Under the pieces are notes generated by a model. It saw only the letters and a program-made list of their open reading frames with translations, was not told the DNA's origin and searched no databases. The position numbers and the translations under genes were made by a program. A stretch of DNA of 64,000 nt from Aliidiomarina quisquiliarum (GTDB lineage: Bacteria; Pseudomonadota; Gammaproteobacteria; Enterobacterales; Alteromonadaceae). Where the stretch lies: positions 286,828-350,827 of the forward strand of contig NZ_JAMFTN010000010.1 of the NCBI RefSeq assembly GCF_023922585.1. The letters run 5' to 3'. Every line of letters starts with the position of its first letter. Position 1 is the stretch's first letter. Of this stretch, positions 33,189-42,562 are shown piece by piece.

Positions 33189-33192
33189 AGAA

Positions 33193-33228
33193 AAAAGGGA
33201 ATTCCATATCCGTGGAATTCCCTTTTAA
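33193..33228 (+). terminator. terminator after the M20 amidohydrolase gene
   Basis: AAAAGGGAATTCCA (33193-33206) and TGGAATTCCCTTTT (33213-33226) form a perfect 14-bp stem with a 6-nt loop. It lies just after the stop codon and could also act on the convergent M14 gene. Confidence 0.88.
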
Positions 33229-33285
33229 AGTTCAGCTCTAACTCCAGCTGAGTGTTACCGAGTGCGTTAAACGCATGCTTTCAAA

Positions 33286-34461
33286 CTATGGCCGCTCAAG
33301 CATATATTGCATTAAAACTTGTGCTGCGGCCTGTGCTGTAACAGCTATTTCGTTGCGGTCGGTTTCGTCGCCAACCTCGTAGGTTACCGAATGAATGCCA
33401 TACACATCGGCCATATACTGCTTAAAAATACCACGGCCCGGCGACGTACCCGCTTTCTCTTCTACTTCATAAGGCACAGCGGCGGCTAGCCGTTGCAACC
33501 ATTCAGCACTAAAGTTTGATTCGTGCTCCAAATAGTCCGCAGGAATCGTGTAATAAATATTACGCCAAGTGGAATGAAAGTCCACCCCGTACACTAACTG
33601 CTCACCACTGTTCACAATGGCCTGTAAATAATCATGTACCGCTGTGGTTTCAGGCTGGGTGCGATCAAACCAGTCGCGGTTTAAGTCGCCACCACCGGTA
33701 CTATGGCGCCAGTTGCCTAAGGCCACCCCATCAGGGTTTAAGTTCGGCGCTAACAGCACGTTATAACGGGCTAAAAACTGCTTACTTAAGGCACTACCAC
33801 TAAATACTTCAGCTACAAACGCCCGTAACGCCATGGCCCCAGTTAATTCAGGCGGGTGCTGCCGGCCAATTAACACCAGCCATTCGGTGTTACCTTGCGT
33901 TTGTTTAACTAACGCCGGCAGCGGTCGTTGCTGCGCACTTTGGCCTAAGTTAAATAAGGTGCTACCACTTAATTCACTTATACTGGTTAGCCAGCGAATA
34001 TAATCACGGTTGGCAAATATTTCTTGCCCAGCCACATAATATGGCGTTGGCCCCACCGCTAAACTAAAATAAATAATATCGTTTTCTTTCACATGCTCAA
34101 TATTGCGCCAGCTACGCAAATCGGTACTTGCCTTCGGGTTGTACCTTGCCATGCCACGGCCTAAAGCTTCAATGGCAATATTTACCTGTTGTGGCTCGGC
34201 CGCACTAATACGAAATGCATACCATGGGCTTGGATTAATCGGCTCATCTTCAGGTGCTGTTTGTATTACTATAGCCCCTTTATCGTTCAAATAACAACCA
34301 TCTATCTTGGCCGCGGGAAAGTCATACTCAATGGTTATCCCTTGTAACTCACAGTGGGTATCGGTTACCCGCGTTTCGGTAGCACTGCCAGCACTCGCAA
34401 CAAAACCCGTTAACAGCACTAAAATCGGACCAAATAGCCCCATACGCATCAATTTATCCAT
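33286..34461 (-). CDS. M14-family zinc carboxypeptidase (exported)
   Basis: Protein of 391 aa from the ATG at 34461, which gives a proper signal peptide (MDKLMRMGLFGPILVLLTGF...SAGSA) and an AGGA site; a longer frame would run through the previous gene's terminator. An N-terminal beta domain (about 35-150) precedes the M14 catalytic part: IGRQHPPE (zinc His and Glu), DFHS (third ligand), GGGDLNRDW (substrate Asn-Arg) and the general base Glu in SVTYEVGDE. Probably trims C-terminal residues from peptides in the periplasm or outside. Its neighbours, a FecIR-type receptor and an M20 hydrolase, point to peptide use. Confidence 0.88.
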   Translation of the reverse strand: MDKLMRMGLFGPILVLLTGFVASAGSATETRVTDTHCELQGITIEYDFPAAKIDGCYLNDKGAIVIQTAPEDEPINPSPWYAFRISAAEPQQVNIAIEALGRGMARYNPKASTDLRSWRNIEHVKENDIIYFSLAVGPTPYYVAGQEIFANRDYIRWLTSISELSGSTLFNLGQSAQQRPLPALVKQTQGNTEWLVLIGRQHPPELTGAMALRAFVAEVFSGSALSKQFLARYNVLLAPNLNPDGVALGNWRHSTGGGDLNRDWFDRTQPETTAVHDYLQAIVNSGEQLVYGVDFHSTWRNIYYTIPADYLEHESNFSAEWLQRLAAAVPYEVEEKAGTSPGRGIFKQYMADVYGIHSVTYEVGDETDRNEIAVTAQAAAQVLMQYMLERP

Positions 34462-34489
34462 CTGTTTATATCCTACTTCAGGCTTTTCA

Positions 34490-34525
34490 AAGCAAAAAGC
34501 AGGCAGCATTACTACTGCCTGCTTC
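34490..34525 (-). terminator. terminator of the STN-type TonB receptor gene
   Basis: AGCAGGCAG (34498-34506) and CTGCCTGCT (34515-34523) form a 9-bp stem, and on the minus strand the hairpin is followed by TTTTT. It lies 17 nt after the receptor stop codon. Confidence 0.82.
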
Positions 34526-34539
34526 ACACTTACACCAAA

Positions 34540-37500
34540 TTAAAAGCGGAAGGTTACGTCGGCATAAGCATAACGACCACGGTTTGAGTGCACATCGGCA
34601 ATATACCCAAAGCTACCACTGTTCACCGGCGGTGCTTTGTCTTCCAAGTTACGTACACCTATGCGAATACGCGTACTCTCCGACCAACCCGTCGAGCCAA
34701 AGTCGTAGCTAGCCATTAGGTCGTAGGTGCGCCACGTCGGTACCGGCAAATTGTCGCCCGCCGCGGTACGTACCCACGAACTTTCAAAGCTACCTACATA
34801 GTTCATGCGGGCATGCACGCGCCACTGGTTTAAGCTCCAGTTAATCGAAGCTGTACCGCGCCATTCAGGGTTACCGTTAATACCTAACAGGTCGCCTGCT
34901 CCTAGCACCGCAATGTCATTCGGCACGGCCGGGTTACCTGCCTCTTGCGCCGCAATTACTAACGCACTGCGGGGGTCTGGGGTTTGCTCAAACTTCGACA
35001 ACCGCGCCACGTTCACATTAAAGTCAAAGCGGCCAAAGTCGCTAAACACACTGTATTTAACCGAGGTGTCCATGCCTTGTATTTTACGCGGGTTCAAGTT
35101 CGAGTATTGGTTTTCAATGTGTATTACATAGCCGTCCGTATCGCGCACAATGGCGTCGTTCACCGACCCTTCCGAACGCAATAAAGCGTCGTAAAGTAAG
35201 TGGGTTTGGCTATTCAATACGCCCACAATGCCTTCTTGCTCAATGTCCCACCAGTCGAGGGTAATCATTAAGTTGCTCACTGGCGCCAGCACCACACCAT
35301 ACGAAACGTGGGTGCTTTCCTCAGGCTTCAGGTTGTCGTTACCACCACGCACTTCCATCACCCCGTAGCGGGTGTCTAGCAATGGGTCATAACGAGTATT
35401 GGAACGCTCAACCCCCACTTCTACCACCTGCGGTAAGTTCGGCGCACGGAAGCCTTCCGCATAGGCAGCACGAAACTGCACCATGTCGTGAGGCACCCAC
35501 GAAAGGGCCACTTTCGGCTTTAACACCGACCCCACGTCAGAAAAGTTCTCAAAACGAGCGGCTACCTGCATATCTAAAGTGCTATGTAAGGGCACGTCTA
35601 GCTCGGCAAATGCCGACACCACACTACGGCTACCGCTGGCCGAAGGCGTCGAACTGGTACCTAACACGTTGCTGTCCGACAGCATTTTTCCAGTTACGCC
35701 GTCTATTTGCGGTACCGCACCACTTAATAAGGGGTCGCGAATATCTTTATAACTTTCATAACGGTATTCCACCCCGGCGGCCATACCAATGTCGCCCGCG
35801 TACCAAGCAAAGGCTTCTGGGTTCGACACTTTAAAGTCCCATAGGGCTAGTTCGGTTTCGCTCTCACGGGTTACGTTCACGGTAAAGGTATCAATTACCG
35901 CTTGCGAGTTACGCCGCCCAAAACCCGTATTCATATTCATTGGATCACCACCAATAAAAATATTATAGGCTTTGGTCGGGTCGGTTTGGTTTATTGCCGC
36001 TTGAAATTTATCCGCACGAATACGGTTGTAGTCTGTGTCTAAGGTGTTCGCCACCGAATAAAGCGCTGCAGTTTCCCAGTCCCAACTTTGAAACATGCCT
36101 CGTACCCCAGTTAGTAAACGGTAACTATAGTCGTCTACCACTACCCGGCGCAGCCCCACATCCGTGGGCCGAATGTTGCGCAGCTCTACGTTTTCCCCAA
36201 AGGGGTTAAAAGCAGCGTTTTCAGCAATAATAAAGCGCTGGGCCGTTAAGTTATGGTTTTGCTCACGTAGCCGCTTGGCTTCCGCTGAATACCAAAGGGC
36301 CTCGGCAAATACCTCCGTGGTGGCGTTCACTTCATGGGTTAAATAAGCAAAGGCATTTAACCGCTCCACGTCATCGGTCATCGACCTATCCGGTGCCGCG
36401 TCGTAACGCAAATCAGCTGGCAAGGTGCCATTTACTGCACACACCTCGTTATCAATTGCTGCTTTACAATTAGCCGTGGCGCGCGGCTCTAAGTGAAAGG
36501 TTTTTAGCGAAGCACTATTAAACACGCCCCAAGGGCTGCCCAACAAACGCCCGTCTAGCCCACTGTTACCCTGAAACTCAGCTGGAATACCAGGGTGAAA
36601 ACGGTTGTCTAAACTGGCGGAATAATCACGCTCGCTGGCCATCATGCCGTCGCGTTTGTAATAGGCACCCGAAAGGCTTACATAGGTACGGCCGCCATTA
36701 AAGCGCAGCCCTGTTAAACCATTTATTGTGGTTTGCCCAAACGACGTACCATCACTACCACCGTGGCTTAAAGAAAACTCACTACTGTCTACGTCGTCTT
36801 TCAATACGTAGTTCACCACCCCAGCAATGGCATCCGACCCATAAACTGCCGCCGCACCGTCACGCAGTACTTCTAACCGCGCTAAGCCACGCACCGGTAA
36901 TGTGTTCGAGTTTACTGTTGCCACCGGCACAAAGTTTTCCGTTTGCGTACCCGGGTGCAACACTAAGCGCCGACCATTTAAAGTGGTTAGCGTATAGCCG
37001 GTACCAATGCCCCGTAAGTTAATCGACGACACGTCACCTCGGGCGTCGTTCACGCCACCAATCACGCGCTCGCTGGTAAAAGCCACGTCGCCAATTTGTG
37101 GAATCGCCCGTAACAGTTCGTCGCCGCTCATGGCGCCAGTATTAATAATGTCTTCTTCGCTCAGCGCCGTTACCGGTAAGTTACCTGCCGATCGCGCCCC
37201 CCGAATGTTCGAGCCCACCACTTGAATACGCTCAATGCGTCCCGTCGACGCGCCCGTGGCAGCACCTTCAGTTGCACTGGCACCACGTACCCGCACCACA
37301 TAAATATTATCTGCCTGTTGTACTACTTCTAGTTCGCTATTGGCCAAACTACGTTGTATTGCTTCAAACACAGTAAATTTACCCGCCAAGGCAGGCGCAT
37401 TAATCGCATTTAAGGCTTCCGGCGAGAAAATTATTTGCACATTGGCTTCTTCGGCTATTTCTAGCAACGACGAAGCCGCACTTTGCGCAGGTATGTTAAT

Positions 37501-37611
37501 TTCATGAATGGTTTTAGCATCGGCGGCCAGCACCGGAACGGCAACTGTGGCGCCTAAAGCCAGCAAGGTGCAACGCACCAAGTAGCTTAGTTTGTGTGTG
37601 TGTTGTTTCAT
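34540..37611 (-). CDS. TonB-dependent receptor with STN signalling domain
   Basis: Transducer-type receptor of 1023 aa. Signal peptide (1-29, ending VLAADA), STN domain (about 33-108; IPAQSAASSLLEIAEEANV, then GKFTVFEAIQRSL), a linker, plug (about 125-265; IQVVGSNIRGARSAGNLPV, GDELLRAIPQIGD, AAAVYGSDAIAGVVNYVL) and a barrel ending DVTFRF. The STN domain contacts the adjacent FecR anti-sigma protein, so substrate binding should induce the operon through FecI. The order fecI-fecR-receptor on one strand supports this. The substrate is unknown; the neighbouring peptidase suggests a peptide-like ligand. Confidence 0.92.
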   Translation of the reverse strand: MKQHTHKLSYLVRCTLLALGATVAVPVLAADAKTIHEINIPAQSAASSLLEIAEEANVQIIFSPEALNAINAPALAGKFTVFEAIQRSLANSELEVVQQADNIYVVRVRGASATEGAATGASTGRIERIQVVGSNIRGARSAGNLPVTALSEEDIINTGAMSGDELLRAIPQIGDVAFTSERVIGGVNDARGDVSSINLRGIGTGYTLTTLNGRRLVLHPGTQTENFVPVATVNSNTLPVRGLARLEVLRDGAAAVYGSDAIAGVVNYVLKDDVDSSEFSLSHGGSDGTSFGQTTINGLTGLRFNGGRTYVSLSGAYYKRDGMMASERDYSASLDNRFHPGIPAEFQGNSGLDGRLLGSPWGVFNSASLKTFHLEPRATANCKAAIDNEVCAVNGTLPADLRYDAAPDRSMTDDVERLNAFAYLTHEVNATTEVFAEALWYSAEAKRLREQNHNLTAQRFIIAENAAFNPFGENVELRNIRPTDVGLRRVVVDDYSYRLLTGVRGMFQSWDWETAALYSVANTLDTDYNRIRADKFQAAINQTDPTKAYNIFIGGDPMNMNTGFGRRNSQAVIDTFTVNVTRESETELALWDFKVSNPEAFAWYAGDIGMAAGVEYRYESYKDIRDPLLSGAVPQIDGVTGKMLSDSNVLGTSSTPSASGSRSVVSAFAELDVPLHSTLDMQVAARFENFSDVGSVLKPKVALSWVPHDMVQFRAAYAEGFRAPNLPQVVEVGVERSNTRYDPLLDTRYGVMEVRGGNDNLKPEESTHVSYGVVLAPVSNLMITLDWWDIEQEGIVGVLNSQTHLLYDALLRSEGSVNDAIVRDTDGYVIHIENQYSNLNPRKIQGMDTSVKYSVFSDFGRFDFNVNVARLSKFEQTPDPRSALVIAAQEAGNPAVPNDIAVLGAGDLLGINGNPEWRGTASINWSLNQWRVHARMNYVGSFESSWVRTAAGDNLPVPTWRTYDLMASYDFGSTGWSESTRIRIGVRNLEDKAPPVNSGSFGYIADVHSNRGRYAYADVTFRF

Positions 37612-37689
37612 TAGTTTGCCCTTTGCTTTTTATAAGTTTTCTACAGGTATATACGCAGGCAAACAAAAACCCCTCAATTATTTTATCAA

Positions 37690-38841
37690 TTAGGGTATTT
37701 TTCGTATTAAAACTTCGTGCCCCGTTTCTTCTAACTCTATTGGCAAGCTTGCTGTTAACGCCTGCAGTAAGCCGTCGCCGTCGTTAAAATGGAACACGCC
37801 ACCAATGCGTAAATTGGCGGCGCTTTCATCCATAATGCGAATTTTCTGCGAACGGTAACGGTTAAATTCTTTTACCACCGCGTCTAGCGACGAATCATCA
37901 AAACGAAATATGCCCCGGCGCCAGCTTTGCGCTTCGCTTACTTGGGCAAAGTTGCTTTCTGCCACCACGTCAGCCGTGGCCGAAAACGAGCCAACCGCAC
38001 CGGCTTCTAAAAAATAGTCTTTGCTGTCAAAATCAATTTCTTCAGCCCTTGGCGTACCACCTTCAATAGGCATTGTCGGTAACCGCGACACGGCCACCTT
38101 GCCCTCTACAACAGCAACGCGCACCGCCGACTCTTCTTTACGCACGTTAAATTTAGTACCCAACACCCGAATGGTTTGCTCGCCCGTGTCAATTACAAAG
38201 GCCCGCTCCATGTCCGACTTCACATCAAAAAAGGCCTCGCCGGCCACCAACACCACGTAACGCTCTTCGTCATTAAAGGCAATTTGCAGGGTCGTCGCCG
38301 TGTTTAAAGTAACCGTCGAACCATCGGAAAGCGCCACGGTGTCTACTTCGCCTACACCCGTGCGTAAGTAACGGTGCTCTTGCGGCACCACCGCTGGCAC
38401 CCCTGCCGCGGTAATCGGCTCAATGCTATTCACCGTACTCGCTAGCGCTTGCTCAGCAGGTTGTTGGCTAGTTTGGCTCATTGGCTGCTTAATGGCAGGC
38501 CCCGCAGCAGGCACCCAGTCGGTGGCTAAATAAAGCACCCCAGCACTTAGCAACACACCCGCCGCCGCCGAAATACCCCACGACCGCAAACGCCGCTGCA
38601 AGGTGCGCTTTTGCGCCACCGGCTGGTATAAATTATTACTCAGCTCCCACAAGGCCAGCATGGCCTGAAACGCCTCTTCGTGCTCTGCGCTAGCCTTACG
38701 CCACTGTTGCAATTGCCGCTCTTCTTGGGCGCTTAGTTCGCCAGAATATAACCGCGTAACAAAGTGGGCCGCCTGCTCTTGCACCGGCTGCTGTAGCGCC
38801 AGCTGCATAGGTTGCATGGGTTGGTCTGGTTTATTCATCAT
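37690..38841 (-). CDS. fecR: FecR-family anti-sigma transmembrane regulator
   Basis: Protein of 383 aa. It has a cytoplasmic DUF4880-type N-terminus (about 15-66; ELSAQEERQLQQWRKASAEHEEAFQAM), one membrane helix (about 91-108), a periplasmic FecR domain (about 158-255; VALSDGSTVTLNTATTL, AGEAFFDVKSD, VLGTKFNVR, VVEGKVAVS) and an STN-like C-terminal domain (about 310-380). It relays the receptor signal to the sigma factor. The start overlaps the fecI stop by 4 nt, so the two are coupled. Confidence 0.92.
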   Translation of the reverse strand: MMNKPDQPMQPMQLALQQPVQEQAAHFVTRLYSGELSAQEERQLQQWRKASAEHEEAFQAMLALWELSNNLYQPVAQKRTLQRRLRSWGISAAAGVLLSAGVLYLATDWVPAAGPAIKQPMSQTSQQPAEQALASTVNSIEPITAAGVPAVVPQEHRYLRTGVGEVDTVALSDGSTVTLNTATTLQIAFNDEERYVVLVAGEAFFDVKSDMERAFVIDTGEQTIRVLGTKFNVRKEESAVRVAVVEGKVAVSRLPTMPIEGGTPRAEEIDFDSKDYFLEAGAVGSFSATADVVAESNFAQVSEAQSWRRGIFRFDDSSLDAVVKEFNRYRSQKIRIMDESAANLRIGGVFHFNDGDGLLQALTASLPIELEETGHEVLIRKIP

Positions 38842-39410
38842 GGCAACACTCGCTCACGTATGGCAACTAAAACCGCCGATATATACTTCTCTACCGTGCT
38901 CACTGAAACGCCCATAGTATCGCTAATTTCCCTATAACTCATATTGTCCATTCTACTTAGTAAAAACGCCTGCTGCAGCTCAGGTTTTACATCGTTTAGT
39001 GCTAATTGAATCAGTTGCAAGGTGCGTTTACCTTCCAACTGCCGCTCGGGCGAACTTAGGGTACTCCCTAAGGCACCATATATAGTCGAAGGCTCATCGG
39101 CATCTACATGATCAAACTCGCGCCGTACCACTGCTTTGCGGTAGCGGTCAGTAATAATATTCACCGCAATTTGAAATAAATAGTTCCGCACCGTGTCCAT
39201 TCGTCCAGCCACCCGCTGCTCAAGCTGGCTCATTTGTGCCAGCCTAGCATATACGTCTTGCACCACATCGTCGGCGTCGTCTTTTTGGCCCACTCGCACC
39301 CGCACAAAGCGCTGCAAGGCCGCTCCGTGTTCAGCAATAATTAACTCAAGTAACTTGTCGTTACTGGCTTTTTGTACTTTGTCTTTAATTACATACAGCA
39401 CTGCCGGCAT
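38838..39410 (-). CDS. fecI: ECF RNA polymerase sigma factor, FecI-like
   Basis: Sigma-70-family ECF factor of 190 aa. Region 2 (about 30-95; GQKDDADDVVQDVYARL, then NYLFQIAVNIITDRYRK) and region 4 (about 130-185; LQQAFLLSRMDNMSYREISDTMGVSVSTVEKYI) are complete. It should direct transcription of the adjacent receptor gene once released by FecR. AAGGTGG precedes the ATG closely. It is first gene of the fecI-fecR-receptor unit. Confidence 0.92.
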   Translation of the reverse strand: MPAVLYVIKDKVQKASNDKLLELIIAEHGAALQRFVRVRVGQKDDADDVVQDVYARLAQMSQLEQRVAGRMDTVRNYLFQIAVNIITDRYRKAVVRREFDHVDADEPSTIYGALGSTLSSPERQLEGKRTLQLIQLALNDVKPELQQAFLLSRMDNMSYREISDTMGVSVSTVEKYISAVLVAIRERVLP

Positions 39411-39559
39411 TCCACCTTAAAACATGCTTCTATACAGTTATACGCAACAACAGCGCGCTCCCTCCATTAATTTGTTCGGTGTGGAGCTATTTTCCACCCA
39501 AAACAAAGGTTGCTCAGGTACACTATTGCCCATTCATAACAGCACACTGGCGTAAAATA

Positions 39560-40426
39560 ATGAATCAGTACTGGAAACTATTTGTAAAAGGCATGGCCAT
39601 GGGCGCCGCCGACGTGGTACCAGGCGTGTCGGGCGGAACCTTGGCGTTTATTCTTGGCGTGTACGAACGCTTACTCAGCGCCCTTGCCTCAGTTAATATA
39701 GCGGCCATTAAGTTGCTGCTTAGCGGACAAATTAAATTAGCTTGGCGCCATATCGACGGCACTTTTTTACTCTGCCTGTTTGGTGGCATTTTAGTCAGTA
39801 TTTTTAGCCTAACCAATATAATTACCTACATGCTCCAGCACCAGCCCGTGCCCTTATGGGCGTTTTTCAATGGCCTTATTTTAGCATCTTTGCCCATTCT
39901 TATACGTAATGTAACTTGGAACTGGCAGCGGGGGCTATGGTTTGTGGTTGGCACTATCATCGCTACCTGCATTACCCTGCTTACCCCCATGCAAAGCGAT
40001 CCAACCCCATGGATGTTTTTCGGCGCTGGCTTTATCGCTATTTGTGCAATGATTTTACCCGGCATTTCTGGCAGCTTTTTATTGCTAATTATGGGCATGT
40101 ACATACCCATTACCACCGCCGTTAGTAACTTAAACATCAGTTTGCTACTGCTGTTCGCGTTAGGTTGCTTTAGTGGCTTAATGGCTTTCTCGCGGTTATT
40201 AAAGTGGGCCTTACAGCGCGCTCAAAATGCCATGTTAGCCTTTTTAAGCGGCATCGTACTTGGTGCCCTGTACCGTATTTGGCCATGGCAAATAAACGAC
40301 CAATTGGTCAGCCCAGCTAGCTACGCCGAAGCTTTTGGTAGTGCGCAGCTGCTTCTTGCTGCGGTGGCCTTTGCCTTAGGTATTGGCGCATTGTTATTGT
40401 TGCGTTTGTTGGAAAAAAAACCATAA
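39560..40426 (+). CDS. DUF368 polyprenyl-phosphate translocase
   Basis: Polytopic inner-membrane protein of 288 aa with about eight to nine hydrophobic segments. The ATG at 39560 gives the normal family start (MNQYWKLFVKGMAMGAADVVPGVSGGT); an upstream in-frame start would add a non-conserved tail. The two hallmark motifs, ADVVPGVSGGT (about 18-28) and AMILPGISGSFLL (about 161-173), are inverted-repeat re-entrant sequences. DUF368 proteins recycle undecaprenyl phosphate across the membrane for cell-wall synthesis. A strong terminator follows. Confidence 0.85.
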   Translation: MNQYWKLFVKGMAMGAADVVPGVSGGTLAFILGVYERLLSALASVNIAAIKLLLSGQIKLAWRHIDGTFLLCLFGGILVSIFSLTNIITYMLQHQPVPLWAFFNGLILASLPILIRNVTWNWQRGLWFVVGTIIATCITLLTPMQSDPTPWMFFGAGFIAICAMILPGISGSFLLLIMGMYIPITTAVSNLNISLLLLFALGCFSGLMAFSRLLKWALQRAQNAMLAFLSGIVLGALYRIWPWQINDQLVSPASYAEAFGSAQLLLAAVAFALGIGALLLLRLLEKKP

Positions 40427-40466
40427 AAAAAGTAGTTCAGGCAATGCCTGAACTACTTTGATTTTT
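40425..40466. terminator. terminator between the DUF368 gene and the peroxiredoxin gene
   Basis: AGTAGTTCAGGCA and TGCCTGAACTACT pair in a 13-bp stem, flanked by A-rich sequence on the left and T-rich on the right, so it can serve both convergent genes. Confidence 0.88.
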
Positions 40467-40505
40467 ATCTGCAACACTGTTCCGTTATGTCAGGCCATGC
40501 CTAAC

Positions 40506-41132
40506 TTACAGTTTTACCATGCGCAGGTAAGGGCGTAATTCGTTCCAACCCTGTGGGAAAATGTCTTTCGCTGCTTCGTTGCTAATCGAAGGTGGAATAA
40601 TCACATCGTCACCTGGGCGCCAGTCGGCAGGGGTAGCTACTTTGCTCTTGTCATTCAACTGCAGCGCATCAATCACTCGCAGAATCTCGTCAAAGTTACG
40701 GCCCGTCGACATTGGGTAAGTCATGGTTAAACGAATTTTCTTGTTCGGGTCAATAATAAATACTGTACGCACCGCTGCTGTTTCGCTTTCACCTGGGTGA
40801 ATCATGTCATACAGCTGGGCTACTTTATGGTCTGCGTCGGCCACAATCGGGAACTGCAAATCAGTGTTTTGCGTATCGTTCACGTCTAAAATCCACTTGT
40901 CGTGCTCTTCAACCGTGTCGGTAGAAAGGCCAAGCGACTTCACGTTACGCTTTGCAAATTCATCGTGTAGCTGTGCCGTACGGCCCATTTCTGTGGTACA
41001 TACTGGGGTAAAATCAGCCGGGTGGCTAAAGAAAAACGCCCATGAATCACCAATCCACTCATGAAAGTCAATTTTGCCTTTGGTGGTGTCTATTTGGAAA
41101 TTAGGGGCTGTATCGCCTAAACGTAAAGACAT
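40506..41132 (-). CDS. 1-Cys peroxiredoxin (Prx6-like)
   Basis: Thiol peroxidase of 208 aa. The active-site motif FTPVCTTEMG has peroxidatic Cys45, with Thr42 and Arg in the conserved set (AVRTVFIID). A C-terminal dimer domain (about 165-208; KVATPADWRPGDDVIIPP) identifies the Prx6/1-Cys subgroup; no second cysteine is seen. Reduces hydrogen peroxide and organic peroxides in the cytosol. Single gene with its own leader. Confidence 0.93.
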   Translation of the reverse strand: MSLRLGDTAPNFQIDTTKGKIDFHEWIGDSWAFFFSHPADFTPVCTTEMGRTAQLHDEFAKRNVKSLGLSTDTVEEHDKWILDVNDTQNTDLQFPIVADADHKVAQLYDMIHPGESETAAVRTVFIIDPNKKIRLTMTYPMSTGRNFDEILRVIDALQLNDKSKVATPADWRPGDDVIIPPSISNEAAKDIFPQGWNELRPYLRMVKL

Positions 41133-41323
41133 AGTCGTACTCCTGTTTGTTTAAGTTAAAGTGGCTCTTGCTGAACCGATGAACCTACTATAGCGCTTAT
41201 AACCAAACGATATAAGCTTATAACACCTATTGCCTCAATCGATTTTACCTATACACGCTGCTTACAGCTATTTTTACAGGTACGATAAGCGCACAACGGC
41301 TTACAATAAAAAAAGGTGGCGCC

Positions 41324-42562
41324 ATGCTGTTCTTTATCGAAAAATGTTTTCTTCATGTGTACATGTATATTTTTAAAATAGTAACGCGCTTGCTGCCGTT
41401 CAAGTGGCCGCTACGTTTTACAGGTCCGGGTAGTTCGCAACAACTGTTGCAACACATTGCCCAACAAAACCACCAACACTTACTTATTGTTACCGACGCC
41501 ACCTTAGTTAAACTGGGCCTTATTCAACCCTTATACGATCAAGCCACGGCGCTGAATATTAAGCATACAACCTATTCAGGTATTTTACCCGACCCCACCT
41601 TAGAACAAATTGAACTAGGTTATGCCTTATTAAACCAAGTGGGGGCCGACGCTATTTTAGCCATTGGTGGTGGTTCAGTTATCGACGGCGCGAAAATGAT
41701 CGGCGCGCTAGCCAAAAATAACAAGCCACTGGCAAACATGACCGGGCTATTTAAAGTGCGTAAAGGCATTTTGCCGTTATACGTTGTCCCCACCACCGCA
41801 GGAACGGGGTCAGAAGCAACCATAGCCGCGGTAGTGTCCGATCCGGTGGCCAAACGTAAGTTAGCCGTACTCGACCCTAAACTCATGCCCACGGCGCTAG
41901 CACTCGACGCCCAAATCATGCAAGGCTTGCCGCCAGCCATTACCGCCGCCACGGGCATCGACGCCCTTACCCACGCCATTGAATCTTACTTGTCGCGCAA
42001 TGCCACCACCCATACCAACGAATGTGCCCTGGAATGTGCGCGCTTGGTATTTCAGCACTTGCCCACGGCTTATCACCAGGGCAACAATTTAGAGGCGCGC
42101 CAGCACATGGCACAAGCTTCAATGCTCGGTGGCATGGCCTTTACACAAGCTGGGGTAGGTTACATTCATGCTATTGCGCATAACTTAGGCGCCCTTTACC
42201 ACGTGCCTCACGGCCTAGCGAATGCTATGGTCATGCCCTATGTATTAACCTTTTCTTTAGCCGGCAGCGCGCGGGCTAAACAACGCATGGCGCAGCTGGC
42301 TCGGCACTGTGGAATTAGTAGCGACAGCAACGATCAAGCCGCCGCCGAAGCGTTAATAGCAAAAATTGAAGCCTTAAACGAAGAATTTGGTATCCCGAAG
42401 CACCCGCCAGAACTGCAAGCGGCCGACATACCTTATATTGCCAAAGCGGCCCGCAGCGAAGCACGGTTTACTTACGCCGTGCCCCGCTACATGAATCAAG
42501 CCATGGCCGAGCAATTGCTCACTGAAATGCTCGGCCCAAAACATTTAAACGAAAAGCACTAG
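41324..42562 (+). CDS. iron-containing alcohol dehydrogenase
   Basis: Group III alcohol dehydrogenase, 412 aa. The NAD-binding GGGSVIDGAK (about 117-126) and PTTAGTGSEAT are followed by the iron-binding DALTHAIESYLS, GYIHAIAHNLGALYHVPHGLANA (cut here across two His ligands), typical of AdhB/YiaY-type enzymes. The N-terminal 25 residues are unusual (a hydrophobic FIEKCFLHVYMYIFKIV stretch), so the true start may be further in, though no better ribosome site was found. Probably oxidises or reduces a primary alcohol/aldehyde. The stop codon overlaps the 3' end of sohB by 4 nt, the genes being convergent. Confidence 0.9.
   Translation: MLFFIEKCFLHVYMYIFKIVTRLLPFKWPLRFTGPGSSQQLLQHIAQQNHQHLLIVTDATLVKLGLIQPLYDQATALNIKHTTYSGILPDPTLEQIELGYALLNQVGADAILAIGGGSVIDGAKMIGALAKNNKPLANMTGLFKVRKGILPLYVVPTTAGTGSEATIAAVVSDPVAKRKLAVLDPKLMPTALALDAQIMQGLPPAITAATGIDALTHAIESYLSRNATTHTNECALECARLVFQHLPTAYHQGNNLEARQHMAQASMLGGMAFTQAGVGYIHAIAHNLGALYHVPHGLANAMVMPYVLTFSLAGSARAKQRMAQLARHCGISSDSNDQAAAEALIAKIEALNEEFGIPKHPPELQAADIPYIAKAARSEARFTYAVPRYMNQAMAEQLLTEMLGPKHLNEKH

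Noticed and set aside
34462..34527. longer N-terminus of the M14 peptidase
   Set aside because: It would be read through the hairpin terminator of the receptor gene and hides the signal peptide.
39479..39559. 27-residue N-terminal extension of the DUF368 protein
   Set aside because: The added residues are not hydrophobic or conserved and the family normally starts at MNQYWKLFVKG.
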